NCBI GenBank assembly: GCA_027068765.1
Contig: JAMOMC010000105.1
Coordinates: forward strand, 1 to 32,557
Direction: 5' to 3'
Length of the DNA stretch: 32,557 bases
Source: Campylobacterales bacterium
GTDB taxonomy: Bacteria; Campylobacterota; Campylobacteria; Campylobacterales; QNZT01
This document shows positions 8,468 through 17,187 of the stretch, one piece after another (within the stretch, counting starts at the first letter, position 1; each line of letters begins with the position of its first letter). The notes under the pieces were generated by a model. It saw only the letters and a list, made by a program, of their open reading frames with translations. It was not told the DNA's origin and searched no databases. The position numbers and the translations under genes are program-made.

Positions 8468-9947
8468 TTTAAAAAAACGATATGCAGTTAAATTAGTTGC
8501 AAATTTTTTAAATGGCATAATAGGTGTTCTTATAATTGCAATAGTGCCAAAAGCACTAGGTCCAATTGCTTATGGGCAATTTTCTTATCTTCAGCAATTC
8601 TTTACACAAATTATTGGATTTTTGGATATGGGTAGCTCTATTGCATTTTTTACAAAGCTTTCGGCAAAATCAAATAGAAAAGAGTTAATTACTTTTTATT
8701 TTATTTATGCTTTTATGCTTTTAATATTGATTTTTCTATTCATATTTTTTATAGATATATTTGATTATACTAAAGCAATATTGCCAGACATCCCTAATCA
8801 ATATATTTATTTTGGTCTTATGTTTGGATTTTTCACATGGTTTACTCAGATATATATCAAAATATCCGATGCATATGCTTTAACAGTTTCAGTTGAGTTG
8901 ATTAAAATTATTCATAAAATATTCTCTCTTTTTTTATTGCTCTTTTTTGTATACGGTATAACTTTTGATTTAACAACTTATTTTTATTTTCACTATATTT
9001 CAATTTTTTCATTGTTAGTAATTATCTCTTTTTTATTTTGGAAAAAAAAGATTTTTTCCAAAAACTTATTAACACTAAAACTGGAATTTAAAAAACTAAC
9101 CAATGAATTTATAAAATTTTGTTCACCATTAGTGGTTTATAGCACTGTTTCTATCATTGTAGGGTTATTTGATATCTGGCTTATACAGAAAATGGGTGGT
9201 TCAACACAAACAGGATTTTATGGATTAGCTTATAGTATAGCTGCTATGTGTTTTTTATTTACAGGTGCTATGACTCCTATCATCATGAGAGAATTTTCAA
9301 AGTCTTTTGAGCAAAAAGATTTTGAAAATATGAAAAAACTTTTTAGTCGTTATGTTCCAATGCTCTACTCTATAGCTGCTTTTTTTGGAGTATTTATATC
9401 TCTTCAAGCTGAAAATTTACTATCTATACTTACAGATGAAAAGTTTAAAGATGCATTATGGGTGGTGGTAATTATGGCTTTTTATCCTATACACCAAACA
9501 TATGGACAATTAAGCAGTTCAATTTTCTATGCAACTGAGCAAACAAAGCTTTATAGAAATATCGGGTTAGTCTCTATGGCAATTGGTATGATTTTCTCAA
9601 TTATTTTCATATATTTTTTAGATTTAGGTGCTATGGGATTAGCTATGAAAATGATTTTAGGACAATTTATAGGAGTAAACATACAATTATATTTTAATAG
9701 TAAATTTTTAAATCTTAATATATCTTATTTTCTTAAACATCAAATTTACTCTATACTGTTTTTTCTATTTTTTGCTTTAGTTAGTCAAAGTCTAGCTCCT
9801 GTTACTCAAAAACCAATATTTGATTTCTTAGTTTCAGGCTTTATATATTTTATTTCAGTTATAATTGTGTCTTATCTATATCCAAATATTTTTTCAGTAT
9901 CAAAAAATGAAATTAATACATTTTTAATGAAATTTAAGAAAAGGTAA
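8457..9947 (+). CDS. wzx: Wzx-type oligosaccharide flippase (MATE/MOP superfamily)
   Basis: About 496 residues, with some 12-14 hydrophobic segments spread over the whole length and basic loops between. The opening pattern AVKLVANFLNGIIGVL...PKALGPIAYGQFSYLQQF is typical of polysaccharide flippases. These move undecaprenyl-linked repeat units across the inner membrane. I chose the ATG at 8457; a TTG at 8442 is in frame but has no better ribosome site. The chosen start overlaps the preceding transferase gene by 11 bp. Together with the Wzy-like polymerase at 17187 it indicates Wzx/Wzy-dependent assembly rather than an ABC exporter. Confidence 0.85.
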   Translation: MEDSLKKRYAVKLVANFLNGIIGVLIIAIVPKALGPIAYGQFSYLQQFFTQIIGFLDMGSSIAFFTKLSAKSNRKELITFYFIYAFMLLILIFLFIFFIDIFDYTKAILPDIPNQYIYFGLMFGFFTWFTQIYIKISDAYALTVSVELIKIIHKIFSLFLLLFFVYGITFDLTTYFYFHYISIFSLLVIISFLFWKKKIFSKNLLTLKLEFKKLTNEFIKFCSPLVVYSTVSIIVGLFDIWLIQKMGGSTQTGFYGLAYSIAAMCFLFTGAMTPIIMREFSKSFEQKDFENMKKLFSRYVPMLYSIAAFFGVFISLQAENLLSILTDEKFKDALWVVVIMAFYPIHQTYGQLSSSIFYATEQTKLYRNIGLVSMAIGMIFSIIFIYFLDLGAMGLAMKMILGQFIGVNIQLYFNSKFLNLNISYFLKHQIYSILFFLFFALVSQSLAPVTQKPIFDFLVSGFIYFISVIIVSYLYPNIFSVSKNEINTFLMKFKKR

Positions 9948-9952
9948 ATAAA

Positions 9953-12304
9953 TTGTCTATAAATATTCTTGATTGCACATTAAGAGATGGTGGATATGTA
10001 AACTCATTTTTATTTAATAATAATCAAATAAAAAGTATAATAACTAATTTACAAAATGCCAAAATCGATATTGTTGAATGCGGTTTTTTAGATCACGATA
10101 GCGGAAAAGAGAGTGATTTTACACGATTTAAAAGTTGTAAATCAATTAACAAATTATTAAAAGATATTCCAAGTGAATCAAATACACTGAAAGTTGCTAT
10201 GATTGAATATGGCAAATATAATATTCACAACTTGCCAAAAATCGATACATCTATATCAAATCAAATTAATGGTATTCGTTTTTCTTTTAGAAAACCAGAC
10301 CATTTGGAAGTATATTCGCAAATGGAAAGTATTGTAGAAAAGGGGTATAAACTTTTTATTCAGCCTATTGCCACTGAATCATACACCGATAGTGAAATCA
10401 TAAATTTTATTCAACAGTGCAACCAACTAAATGCTACAGCAATGTATATTGTAGATACACACGGCTCTATGTTTAGAGATGATTTTAGACGACTCTATTA
10501 TCTATTTGAACACAATTTAAATCCTAAAACCTCTTTAGGTTTTCACTCGCACAATAACTTACAACTATCATATTCTAATGCTATAGATTTTATAGAAATT
10601 TCTTCATATTCAAACAGAAATATTATGATAGACGCATCTATATACGGAATGGGAAGAGGTGCTGGAAATTTAAATACCGAATTACTGGCTAATTATATCA
10701 ACAGAAGAGTGGGTATAAAATATGATATAGATCCGCTATTAGAGGTTGTTGATAAGTACTTATTAAGTATACACAAAAACAATAGTTGGGGATATTCATT
10801 GGAGCATTTTTTGTCTGCAACCGAATATTGTCATCCAAATTATGCTTCTTTTTTAATTAATAAAAAAAATTTAGCTATCACTGAAATAAAACAATTGTTA
10901 TCAAATATACCTACAAAAGAGCGTAGAGAATTTAATAAAAATATCATAGAACAGATATATATTGCTCATAAAGAAAAACTAATCCTCTCAATTAAAAACC
11001 TAAATAATGATTTTTTTAATTCTAAAATATTGTTAATTGCCTCAGGAAACAGTGTGAAAGAGCACACAAATAAAATAATAAATCGTATTAAAAAAGAGCT
11101 ATATATAACTATTGGTTTAAATCATATTGACTCTTATATAAAAACAGATTATCTATTTTTTTCAAATCAGATCCGATATGATGAATTTTGTGATTTTATA
11201 GAAGATTCTAATAAATTGATTATCACATCCAATATCAAAGTAAAAGCAACACATAATGATTGCTATGTGCTTAACTATAAAGAACTTTTTAATTTTATGG
11301 ATATAAAAGTAGACAATGTGGCAATTTTATTGCTAAATTATTTTATTATGAATTCTGTACAAGATATTGCAATTGCAGGGTTTGATGGATATAGTAAAAA
11401 TAGTATGAGCAATTATAGTTATCAAGAGTGTAATCAAATTATAGAAGAGAGTGCCATATCGAATTTAAATAGAGATTTATCAGATGCAATAAAAAAAATA
11501 TCTAATAAAATTCATTTAACCTATATAACTTCATCTATGTTTAAGAAGTTTTCAAAACAAAAAATTATTGGAATAATTCCTGCGAGATACGCATCTAGTA
11601 GATTGCCAGGTAAACCTTTGAAAGACATCTGCGGATTACCGATGATCATACATGTTTTAAAACGAGCTCAAATGTCAAAAATACTAGATGAGCTTTATGT
11701 TGCTACTGATGATTTACGCATTTATAATGTCGTTGAAAAATATGGTGGTAAAGCAATTATGACGGATATAAAACATAGTAATGCCACAGAAAGAGTTTAT
11801 GAAATTTCTCAAAAAATACAAGGAGACTTATATATTATTATCAATGGTGATGAGCCGTTGTTAACTCCTAAACACATAGATATTCTTATAGATAAATCGA
11901 TGCAACTAAATGCAAATATTGCCATGCTTTATAACGATTTTTATAAAAAGAATTCACCTTCAGATCAAAAAGTAGTTGTTAATAAAAAAGAAGAAATTAT
12001 ATATATTTCAAGAAGTGATATACCTTATGGTTATAAAGAAGGAGTAAAAAAAATGCATAAGGCTTATTTTATTGTCTCTTTTGTAAAAGATTTTTTGGAT
12101 ACCTATATGACTTTAGAAAATACACCTCTAAGTACTACAGAATCTAATGAGTTTACAAAAGTTCTTGAACATGGATATAAAATACAAGGTGTGAAAGTAA
12201 GCAGTAGTGCCATAAGTGTTGATACTCAAGAAGATTTAGTTTTTGTTAGGAAAGAGATGGCAAATAATATAATATTTGATAAGTACAGGACTATTATTGA
12301 TTAA
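9953..12304 (+). CDS. Three-domain protein: DRE-TIM pyruvate aldolase + middle domain + CMP-Kdo-synthetase-like domain
   Basis: A 783-residue protein translated from TTG, with AAGG at 9941-9944 placed 8 nt upstream. Residues 1 to about 300 are an HMGL/DmpG-type aldolase with TLRDGG (R11, D12), metal-binding FHSHNN (H198, H200) and GMGRGAGN (232-239), as in 4-hydroxy-2-oxovalerate aldolase. Residues about 355-530 begin ILLIASGNSV and contain GLNHIDSY and AGFDGY, a pattern recalling DUF115/MptE-like or GT42-like Rossmann domains. Residues about 538-770 are KdsB-like: IIPARYASSRLPGKPL, ATDD, NGDEPL (631-636) and VDTQEDL (756-762). The usual SGTDR of KdsB reads NATER (610-614). All catalytic motifs look intact, so the protein may both handle a 2-keto-4-hydroxy acid and activate a keto-deoxy sugar with CTP. 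Confidence 0.8.
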   Translation: MSINILDCTLRDGGYVNSFLFNNNQIKSIITNLQNAKIDIVECGFLDHDSGKESDFTRFKSCKSINKLLKDIPSESNTLKVAMIEYGKYNIHNLPKIDTSISNQINGIRFSFRKPDHLEVYSQMESIVEKGYKLFIQPIATESYTDSEIINFIQQCNQLNATAMYIVDTHGSMFRDDFRRLYYLFEHNLNPKTSLGFHSHNNLQLSYSNAIDFIEISSYSNRNIMIDASIYGMGRGAGNLNTELLANYINRRVGIKYDIDPLLEVVDKYLLSIHKNNSWGYSLEHFLSATEYCHPNYASFLINKKNLAITEIKQLLSNIPTKERREFNKNIIEQIYIAHKEKLILSIKNLNNDFFNSKILLIASGNSVKEHTNKIINRIKKELYITIGLNHIDSYIKTDYLFFSNQIRYDEFCDFIEDSNKLIITSNIKVKATHNDCYVLNYKELFNFMDIKVDNVAILLLNYFIMNSVQDIAIAGFDGYSKNSMSNYSYQECNQIIEESAISNLNRDLSDAIKKISNKIHLTYITSSMFKKFSKQKIIGIIPARYASSRLPGKPLKDICGLPMIIHVLKRAQMSKILDELYVATDDLRIYNVVEKYGGKAIMTDIKHSNATERVYEISQKIQGDLYIIINGDEPLLTPKHIDILIDKSMQLNANIAMLYNDFYKKNSPSDQKVVVNKKEEIIYISRSDIPYGYKEGVKKMHKAYFIVSFVKDFLDTYMTLENTPLSTTESNEFTKVLEHGYKIQGVKVSSSAISVDTQEDLVFVRKEMANNIIFDKYRTIID

Positions 12305-12929
12305 AAATATTTTATTTGATTTTGATGGTGTCATTCTTGATTCGATGGAGATTCGAGATTATGGCTTTAAAAAAATAGTTTCCACATATCCAAAAGAGAT
12401 GGTTGATGATTTTATAAAATATCATAGATACAATGCAGGACTTTCAAGATTTGTAAAAATTAAATATTTTTATAATCACTATTTGGATCAAGAGATAAGT
12501 AAATTAGAAATTCAAGTTTTAGCAGATAAATTTTCTAAGATTATGAGAGAGAAGTTACCAAATAAAAAATATCTAATTAAAGAGGCACTTGATTTTATAA
12601 AACAAAATAACTCTAATATGCATATAGTCTCAGGATCAGAGGAAAAAGAACTAAATTTTCTATGTAACAAACTTGAAATTTACAAATACTTTAAAACTAT
12701 TGAAGGGTCTCCAACCCCTAAAGTTAATTTGGTTAAAAATATTATGCTTCATTTTAACTACGAGCCTAGAGAAACGATTTTAATTGGTGACAGTATCAAT
12801 GACTATGAAGCTGCAAAAGATAATTATATAGATTTTTATGGTTATAACAATAAAGACTTAATCAAATTTTCCAAACAATATATTTATTCATTTCAAGAGA
12901 CCTTTAAAAATATAGAAATAAAAAAATGA
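12297..12929 (+). CDS. HAD-superfamily (subfamily I) phosphatase
   Basis: About 210 residues with all four HAD motifs: DFDGVI (nucleophile D8, acid D10), VSGS (S112), the lysine K142 in SPTPKVN, and IGDSINDY (D165, D169). A helical cap lies between motifs 1 and 2. I chose the TTG at 12297, because AGGA at 12287-12290 lies 6 nt before it and IKNILFDFDG is the normal HAD beginning; a TTG at 12276 is possible. It overlaps the end of the aldolase/KdsB fusion by 8 bp. It may remove phosphate from a sugar-phosphate intermediate (as KdsC or sialate-9-phosphatase do), but the substrate is unknown. Confidence 0.8.
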   Translation: MIKNILFDFDGVILDSMEIRDYGFKKIVSTYPKEMVDDFIKYHRYNAGLSRFVKIKYFYNHYLDQEISKLEIQVLADKFSKIMREKLPNKKYLIKEALDFIKQNNSNMHIVSGSEEKELNFLCNKLEIYKYFKTIEGSPTPKVNLVKNIMLHFNYEPRETILIGDSINDYEAAKDNYIDFYGYNNKDLIKFSKQYIYSFQETFKNIEIKK

Positions 12930-14794
12930 ATTTAGTTTTTTTAAATACTGAGAAATTTGTAGATATTCAACTCAATAACGAAAAGACATATATTTTAGAT
13001 TTTAATGGCAATAGTGAAAACTTATATTTTAAAAATCTTTCAAAATATAATATAGAAAAAATTAACTTTTTAGAAGAGTTTGAAAACAGTAAAGAAGAGT
13101 TAAAAAAAGATTATTTAGAATGGATTTATAATTTTCCACTCCAACAAATCTCGGATACAACAATATTGAAATATATGAAGTTTGATGACAACTATTCATT
13201 GTGGTGGTCAACAAAATTAGCGGAAAAAAATCCTCTAAAATCTGACAGCCTTTTTAGGTCTCTAAAATTAATAAAAACAGTTGACATCATCAATCAATTA
13301 AAGATTAAAAAGATATATATTTTAAGTGATAAACAAGATATTTCGATAACTTTACAAAATTTTGCTCAAAAAAACTCAATTCAATACATCAATAAAATTA
13401 AAACGAAACATAAATTTAATTTAAAATCTTTTTTTCTTAAATCAACTTTATTATCTTCAATCTATTTTTTAAGCAGAGAAATTAAACATACCTTGACTGC
13501 AAAAAAGATGCTAAAACATTTCAATAATACAGAAGATATAAATTCTATATTAACATATTATCCCAATATAGATAAAGAAGGCTATCAAAAAGGAAATTTC
13601 ATCAGTAAGTATTGGGGTAAAGAGCTACATCATCTATTTGAAAAAGATAGTGTTAATCATATACTATTTTATACTGCGAAAAAAGAGTTATCATACAAGC
13701 AATTCATTGAAGATTTGATAATGTACAAAACTAATAACCCTAAAAATAATTATATATCTATTGAGCAATTTAACAAAATTTATGACTTATTTAAGCTATT
13801 TGCAAAGATTGCTTTTTTTACAAAAAAATATAAGATTTTATTTGATAGCAAGTTGTTTTTAATGCCTAATAAAAATATCAATTTATTTGAAATACATAAA
13901 GATGATTGGCAAGAATCTATCTCTGGCAGGAGTCTTGTTCTAGCATTGATATGGTTATATAAATATAATAAGGTATTTAAAAATTTAAAAACATCAAACT
14001 CTCTTTTTTATTTACTTGAGATGCAGGGCTGGGAAGGTATTGTAAACCATACTTATCATAAAAACTGTTCTACAAAAAGCTATGGAGTTGTTCATGTTAC
14101 ATTAAAAACTATGATGTTAAACTATTTTAACAAACCAGAGACTTATCAATTAATAAATTTTTCATATCCATTGCCCAATATTATAGCTTGCAACGGAAAA
14201 AAATCTAAAGAATTTTTTAGTTCTCAAGGATTAAATAATTTAAAAGAAGTAGAAGCAAACAGATATAGTTATCTGGCAGAAACAGACACTACAAAGAGAG
14301 ATATCAAAAATAATACAGCTTTGATTACAACATCAATTAACTTTAAAGAGAGTCAAGAGCTTTTGATGAAATTCTCCCAAGCTTATAATAAATGTAAAAA
14401 AAAATTTACAAAAATCATTATCAAACCACACCCAAATTTGAATGTCAAAGAAATTATAGATAATATCAAAGACTTCCCTCAATATGAACAAGTTAATACT
14501 TCTATAAATATTTTATTAAAAAATGTATCTGTGGTCATCACAACAAACAGCTCTTCGGTTCTTGTAGAATCACTTTTTAATAATATACAAACAATTACAT
14601 TAATATCTTTAAATAGTTTAAATATGGCAGCTATTGAAAAACATACCTTACTCACAATAGCCAAAGATATAGATACATTTTCTAAAGCTTTGGATCAACC
14701 TATTACAAAAAATGAAAACAACCATAAAGAGAATTTCTTATTTTTAAATAAAAAATTCTCTTTATGGAAAAAACTAATTAGTCAAATTAATTAA
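12926..14794 (+). CDS. Large putative surface-carbohydrate biosynthesis/transferase protein
   Basis: A 622-residue protein with no membrane segment. An early SLWWSTKLAEKNPLKS block (about residues 91-106) resembles, from memory, the surface-carbohydrate family TIGR04326. The C-terminal third carries GT-B-like motifs IIIKPHPN and TTNSSSVLVESLFN, as in CDP-glycerol/polysialyl-type transferases. Together these suggest a cytoplasmic glycosyl- or phosphosugar transferase acting on the lipid-linked glycan. It is translationally coupled to the phosphatase (ATGA overlap). The N-terminal half has no function I can name. Confidence 0.5.
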   Translation: MNLVFLNTEKFVDIQLNNEKTYILDFNGNSENLYFKNLSKYNIEKINFLEEFENSKEELKKDYLEWIYNFPLQQISDTTILKYMKFDDNYSLWWSTKLAEKNPLKSDSLFRSLKLIKTVDIINQLKIKKIYILSDKQDISITLQNFAQKNSIQYINKIKTKHKFNLKSFFLKSTLLSSIYFLSREIKHTLTAKKMLKHFNNTEDINSILTYYPNIDKEGYQKGNFISKYWGKELHHLFEKDSVNHILFYTAKKELSYKQFIEDLIMYKTNNPKNNYISIEQFNKIYDLFKLFAKIAFFTKKYKILFDSKLFLMPNKNINLFEIHKDDWQESISGRSLVLALIWLYKYNKVFKNLKTSNSLFYLLEMQGWEGIVNHTYHKNCSTKSYGVVHVTLKTMMLNYFNKPETYQLINFSYPLPNIIACNGKKSKEFFSSQGLNNLKEVEANRYSYLAETDTTKRDIKNNTALITTSINFKESQELLMKFSQAYNKCKKKFTKIIIKPHPNLNVKEIIDNIKDFPQYEQVNTSINILLKNVSVVITTNSSSVLVESLFNNIQTITLISLNSLNMAAIEKHTLLTIAKDIDTFSKALDQPITKNENNHKENFLFLNKKFSLWKKLISQIN

Positions 14795-14822
14795 TTTAAG
14801 CGGTTATATATTTTTCATAAGT

Positions 14823-14828
14823 TATAAT
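14823..14828 (+). promoter_or_regulatory. -10 box (TATAAT) of an internal promoter before the second aminotransferase
   Basis: A perfect TATAAT sits in the 103-bp gap between the stop at 14794 and the ATG at 14898, within an A/T-rich tract. Transcription would begin near 14835, giving a leader of about 60 nt. No conserved -35 is visible, as is usual in this phylum. It could transcribe the distal aminotransferase-GT2-polymerase-GT4 block separately. Confidence 0.5.
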
Positions 14829-14897
14829 AAATATATCTCTTTTCTAGAAAATATAAAAGTGGTCAGAAATAAATTAATTTTAGAGGATTATTTAACC

Positions 14898-16196
14898 ATG
14901 TTGATAGATAAGATAAAAAAAATAATCAATATCCTCCCTTCATATCCTCACTACAAAATGAATATTTTTAGTGGAACTAACAACAAGCATGAATTTAAAA
15001 AAGTTTTCAAATTTCTTCTTCTAGGTAAAGATATTGTAACTGGTGAAGATATTAACAAATATGAAAAAAGTATAAAAAATCTTTTACAAAATGATGATAT
15101 ATACACTTTTGCAAGCGGAAGAATGGGATTTTATACTATTTTAAAATCTATAGGTATCAAAGAAGATGATGAAGTTATTATTCCCTCATATACTTGTATA
15201 GTTGTTCCAAATGCCATTATATATCGTGGTGCTAAACCTGTTTATTGTGATATAAAAAACAATGACTTTAACATTGATGTATCTAAGATAGAAAACCTTA
15301 TTACAGATAAAACAAAAGTTTTATATGCACAACATACTTTTGGTCAAATGTGCGATATAACAGCTATAAAAAATATAGCTAAGAAACATAATTTAATAAT
15401 TGTTGAAGATGCGGCATTGGCATTAGGAGCAAAAGCTGAAGAGGGCTATGCTGGTACAATTGGTGATTTTGGATACTTTTCAACAGATAGATCAAAGGTA
15501 ATAAATACAGGACTTGGAGGCTTTGTCTCTGTTAACAATGAGATTTTTAAAGAAAAATTTCAAAAAGAATATGAAGGTGTACCTTTTTTAGATAAAAAAT
15601 ATACAAAAAAAATTGCTATCACATTTTTACTAAATCTCATTTTTTCTCATCCTAGAGTATATTGGATTGGTAAATTTATGAGTGTAATATTGACTAAATT
15701 AAATATCATGAGATATTTTTTAGATGAAAAAATGTTAACAAAACCTACAAATTATTCTTATCCTGCAAAATTATCAAATATTTTAGCAAAAGTAGGTCTA
15801 ACTCAAATGCAAAATTTAGATAAAAATATACAACATAGAAAAAAAGTTGCAAAATATTACAATGATATTTTAAATATTTATACAGATGATTATATAAATA
15901 ATAGTAAAAATATCTTTTTAAGATATTCATTTTTAGTAAACAATAGAGATAAATGGGAAAAGAAGTTTTCAAAAGTGATTGAACTTTCTAGTTGGTTTAA
16001 AAGTGTGACTGAAGGAAGAGATTCCAATTTTGAAGAGATTTTTTATAAAATTGGCTCAAATACAGTTTCAGAAAATGCAACTAAACATGTATTAAATTTA
16101 CCAACTCACAATAAAATTAATCCTAAAAAATTGAAGCAATATTTAATTGCATTGAAAAACTCGGAAGATATTATCACAAACAAAGGAGTATTGTGA
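14898..16196 (+). CDS. Second DegT/DnrJ/EryC1-family aminotransferase
   Basis: About 432 residues from the ATG at 14898, which has GAGGA 10 nt upstream; an upstream GTG at 14859 lacks a ribosome site. PLP signatures are ASGRMGFY near 72-79, D171 (VEDAALALGA) and Schiff-base K200 (STDRSKVINTGLGG). The catalytic context differs from the classic SFxxxKN of the KdnA-like paralogue upstream. Between about residues 225 and 285 it has an extra hydrophobic stretch (ITFLLNLIFSHPRVYWIG). It probably aminates a second keto-sugar of the glycan, although some DegT relatives with such inserts have other roles. The end overlaps a short ORF at 16193. Confidence 0.75.
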   Translation: MLIDKIKKIINILPSYPHYKMNIFSGTNNKHEFKKVFKFLLLGKDIVTGEDINKYEKSIKNLLQNDDIYTFASGRMGFYTILKSIGIKEDDEVIIPSYTCIVVPNAIIYRGAKPVYCDIKNNDFNIDVSKIENLITDKTKVLYAQHTFGQMCDITAIKNIAKKHNLIIVEDAALALGAKAEEGYAGTIGDFGYFSTDRSKVINTGLGGFVSVNNEIFKEKFQKEYEGVPFLDKKYTKKIAITFLLNLIFSHPRVYWIGKFMSVILTKLNIMRYFLDEKMLTKPTNYSYPAKLSNILAKVGLTQMQNLDKNIQHRKKVAKYYNDILNIYTDDYINNSKNIFLRYSFLVNNRDKWEKKFSKVIELSSWFKSVTEGRDSNFEEIFYKIGSNTVSENATKHVLNLPTHNKINPKKLKQYLIALKNSEDIITNKGVL

Positions 16197-16261
16197 AAAC
16201 ATTATTGTTAGCAAGCGAATTTAAAGCAAATAAGATAGAGAAACATAAAGGATTTTTATAA
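16193..16261 (+). pseudogene. 22-codon ORF between aminotransferase and GT2: probable glycosyltransferase start remnant
   Basis: GTG at 16193 overlaps the upstream TGA. It has a strong ribosome site AAGGAG at 16183-16188 (4-nt spacing), and its TAA overlaps the next ATG (TAATG). The peptide begins VKTLLLASEFKANK, resembling the conserved N-terminus of GT-B glycosyltransferases (LLLxxEFPPN), and ends after 22 residues. It is either the leftover 5' end of a deleted glycosyltransferase gene or a small coupling ORF keeping ribosomes on the transcript. Confidence 0.4.
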
Positions 16262-17187
16262 TGATTAAACAACCTTTAGTCTCAATTATAATGAATTGTT
16301 ACAACAGTGATACTTATCTTGTAGAAGCAATTGATAGTATATTTGCACAAACTTATCAAAATTGGGAAATTATCTTTTGGGACAATCAATCCACAGATAA
16401 AAGTGCTGATATTATAAAATCTTACAACGATAGTCGGATAAAATACTTTTATGCTCCAAAACATACCAATTTGGGTGAAGGTAGAAACAATGCTTTAAAA
16501 AAAGTTAATGGTGATTTTTTCTCATTTCTTGACTGTGATGATATTATAGATAGTAAAAAAATTGAAATACAGGTTAGTATTTTTTTAGAAAATACTAACC
16601 TAGGCTTTGTCTATTCAAATGGATACAGAATTAATAATAAAGGAGAAAAAAAAACTGTTTTTTATCGAAAAGCTTTACCAAATGGGCATATTTTTAGAGA
16701 AACATTAAAACATTATGATATTTATATACCAACGGCTATGATTAAAAAAAGTATAGTTAAAGAAAATAATATCACTTTTAACAAAAACTATAAACATATA
16801 GAGGAGTATGATTTTTTTTTAAGAATTTTATTTTTTTCTCAGGCAAAATATATAGATCAAGAGCTAGCATATTGGCGTGTTCATGAACAAAGTGCTACTT
16901 GGAATAATTATGAAATATTTCTTGAGGAAAGAAAAGATTTTTTGGAAAAATTTTTTAATACAAAAGCATTGAAAAATCAATATAAAAATGAAATCAATGC
17001 AGTAGAAAAATTTAATATATATCAAGAAGCAATCTCTAATTGGAAACAAGGAAACAATAAAATAGCAACAAAGTTAATGAATACAATAAAGTTTTTTAAA
17101 AGTAAATATTTACTTGTATTTATATTAGTTCATATAAATTATAAAATACTCTATCCAATAATAAGTAAGTTTAAGTATATTAAATAA
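16261..17187 (+). CDS. Family 2 (GT-A) glycosyltransferase
   Basis: A 308-residue protein with the canonical GT2 start PLVSIIMNCYNSDTYL, followed by DNQSTDKS (40-48), GRNNALKKVNGDF and the metal/nucleotide-binding DCDD at 91-94. A WRVHEQSAT motif lies near 205. It transfers a nucleotide-activated sugar to the growing repeat unit on the cytoplasmic side. AAAGGA lies 8 nt before the start, and the ATG overlaps the stop of the short ORF upstream. The C-terminal 30 residues are hydrophobic and basic and may associate with the membrane. The gene contains a perfect 13-bp inverted repeat (see 16571-16601). Confidence 0.88.
   Translation: MIKQPLVSIIMNCYNSDTYLVEAIDSIFAQTYQNWEIIFWDNQSTDKSADIIKSYNDSRIKYFYAPKHTNLGEGRNNALKKVNGDFFSFLDCDDIIDSKKIEIQVSIFLENTNLGFVYSNGYRINNKGEKKTVFYRKALPNGHIFRETLKHYDIYIPTAMIKKSIVKENNITFNKNYKHIEEYDFFLRILFFSQAKYIDQELAYWRVHEQSATWNNYEIFLEERKDFLEKFFNTKALKNQYKNEINAVEKFNIYQEAISNWKQGNNKIATKLMNTIKFFKSKYLLVFILVHINYKILYPIISKFKYIK
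16571..16601 (+). repeat. Perfect 13-bp inverted repeat inside the GT2 gene
   Basis: AGGTTAGTATTTT at 16571-16583 is exactly complementary to AAAATACTAACCT at 16589-16601, with a 5-nt loop (TTTAG). The arms encode part of the region just after the DCDD motif. No T-run follows on the + strand, so it is not a standard terminator. Confidence 0.85.

Noticed and set aside
15745-15972. 75-codon - strand frame within the second aminotransferase
   Set aside because: Tyr/Leu-rich shadow of an AT-rich coding region; no promoter or ribosome site.
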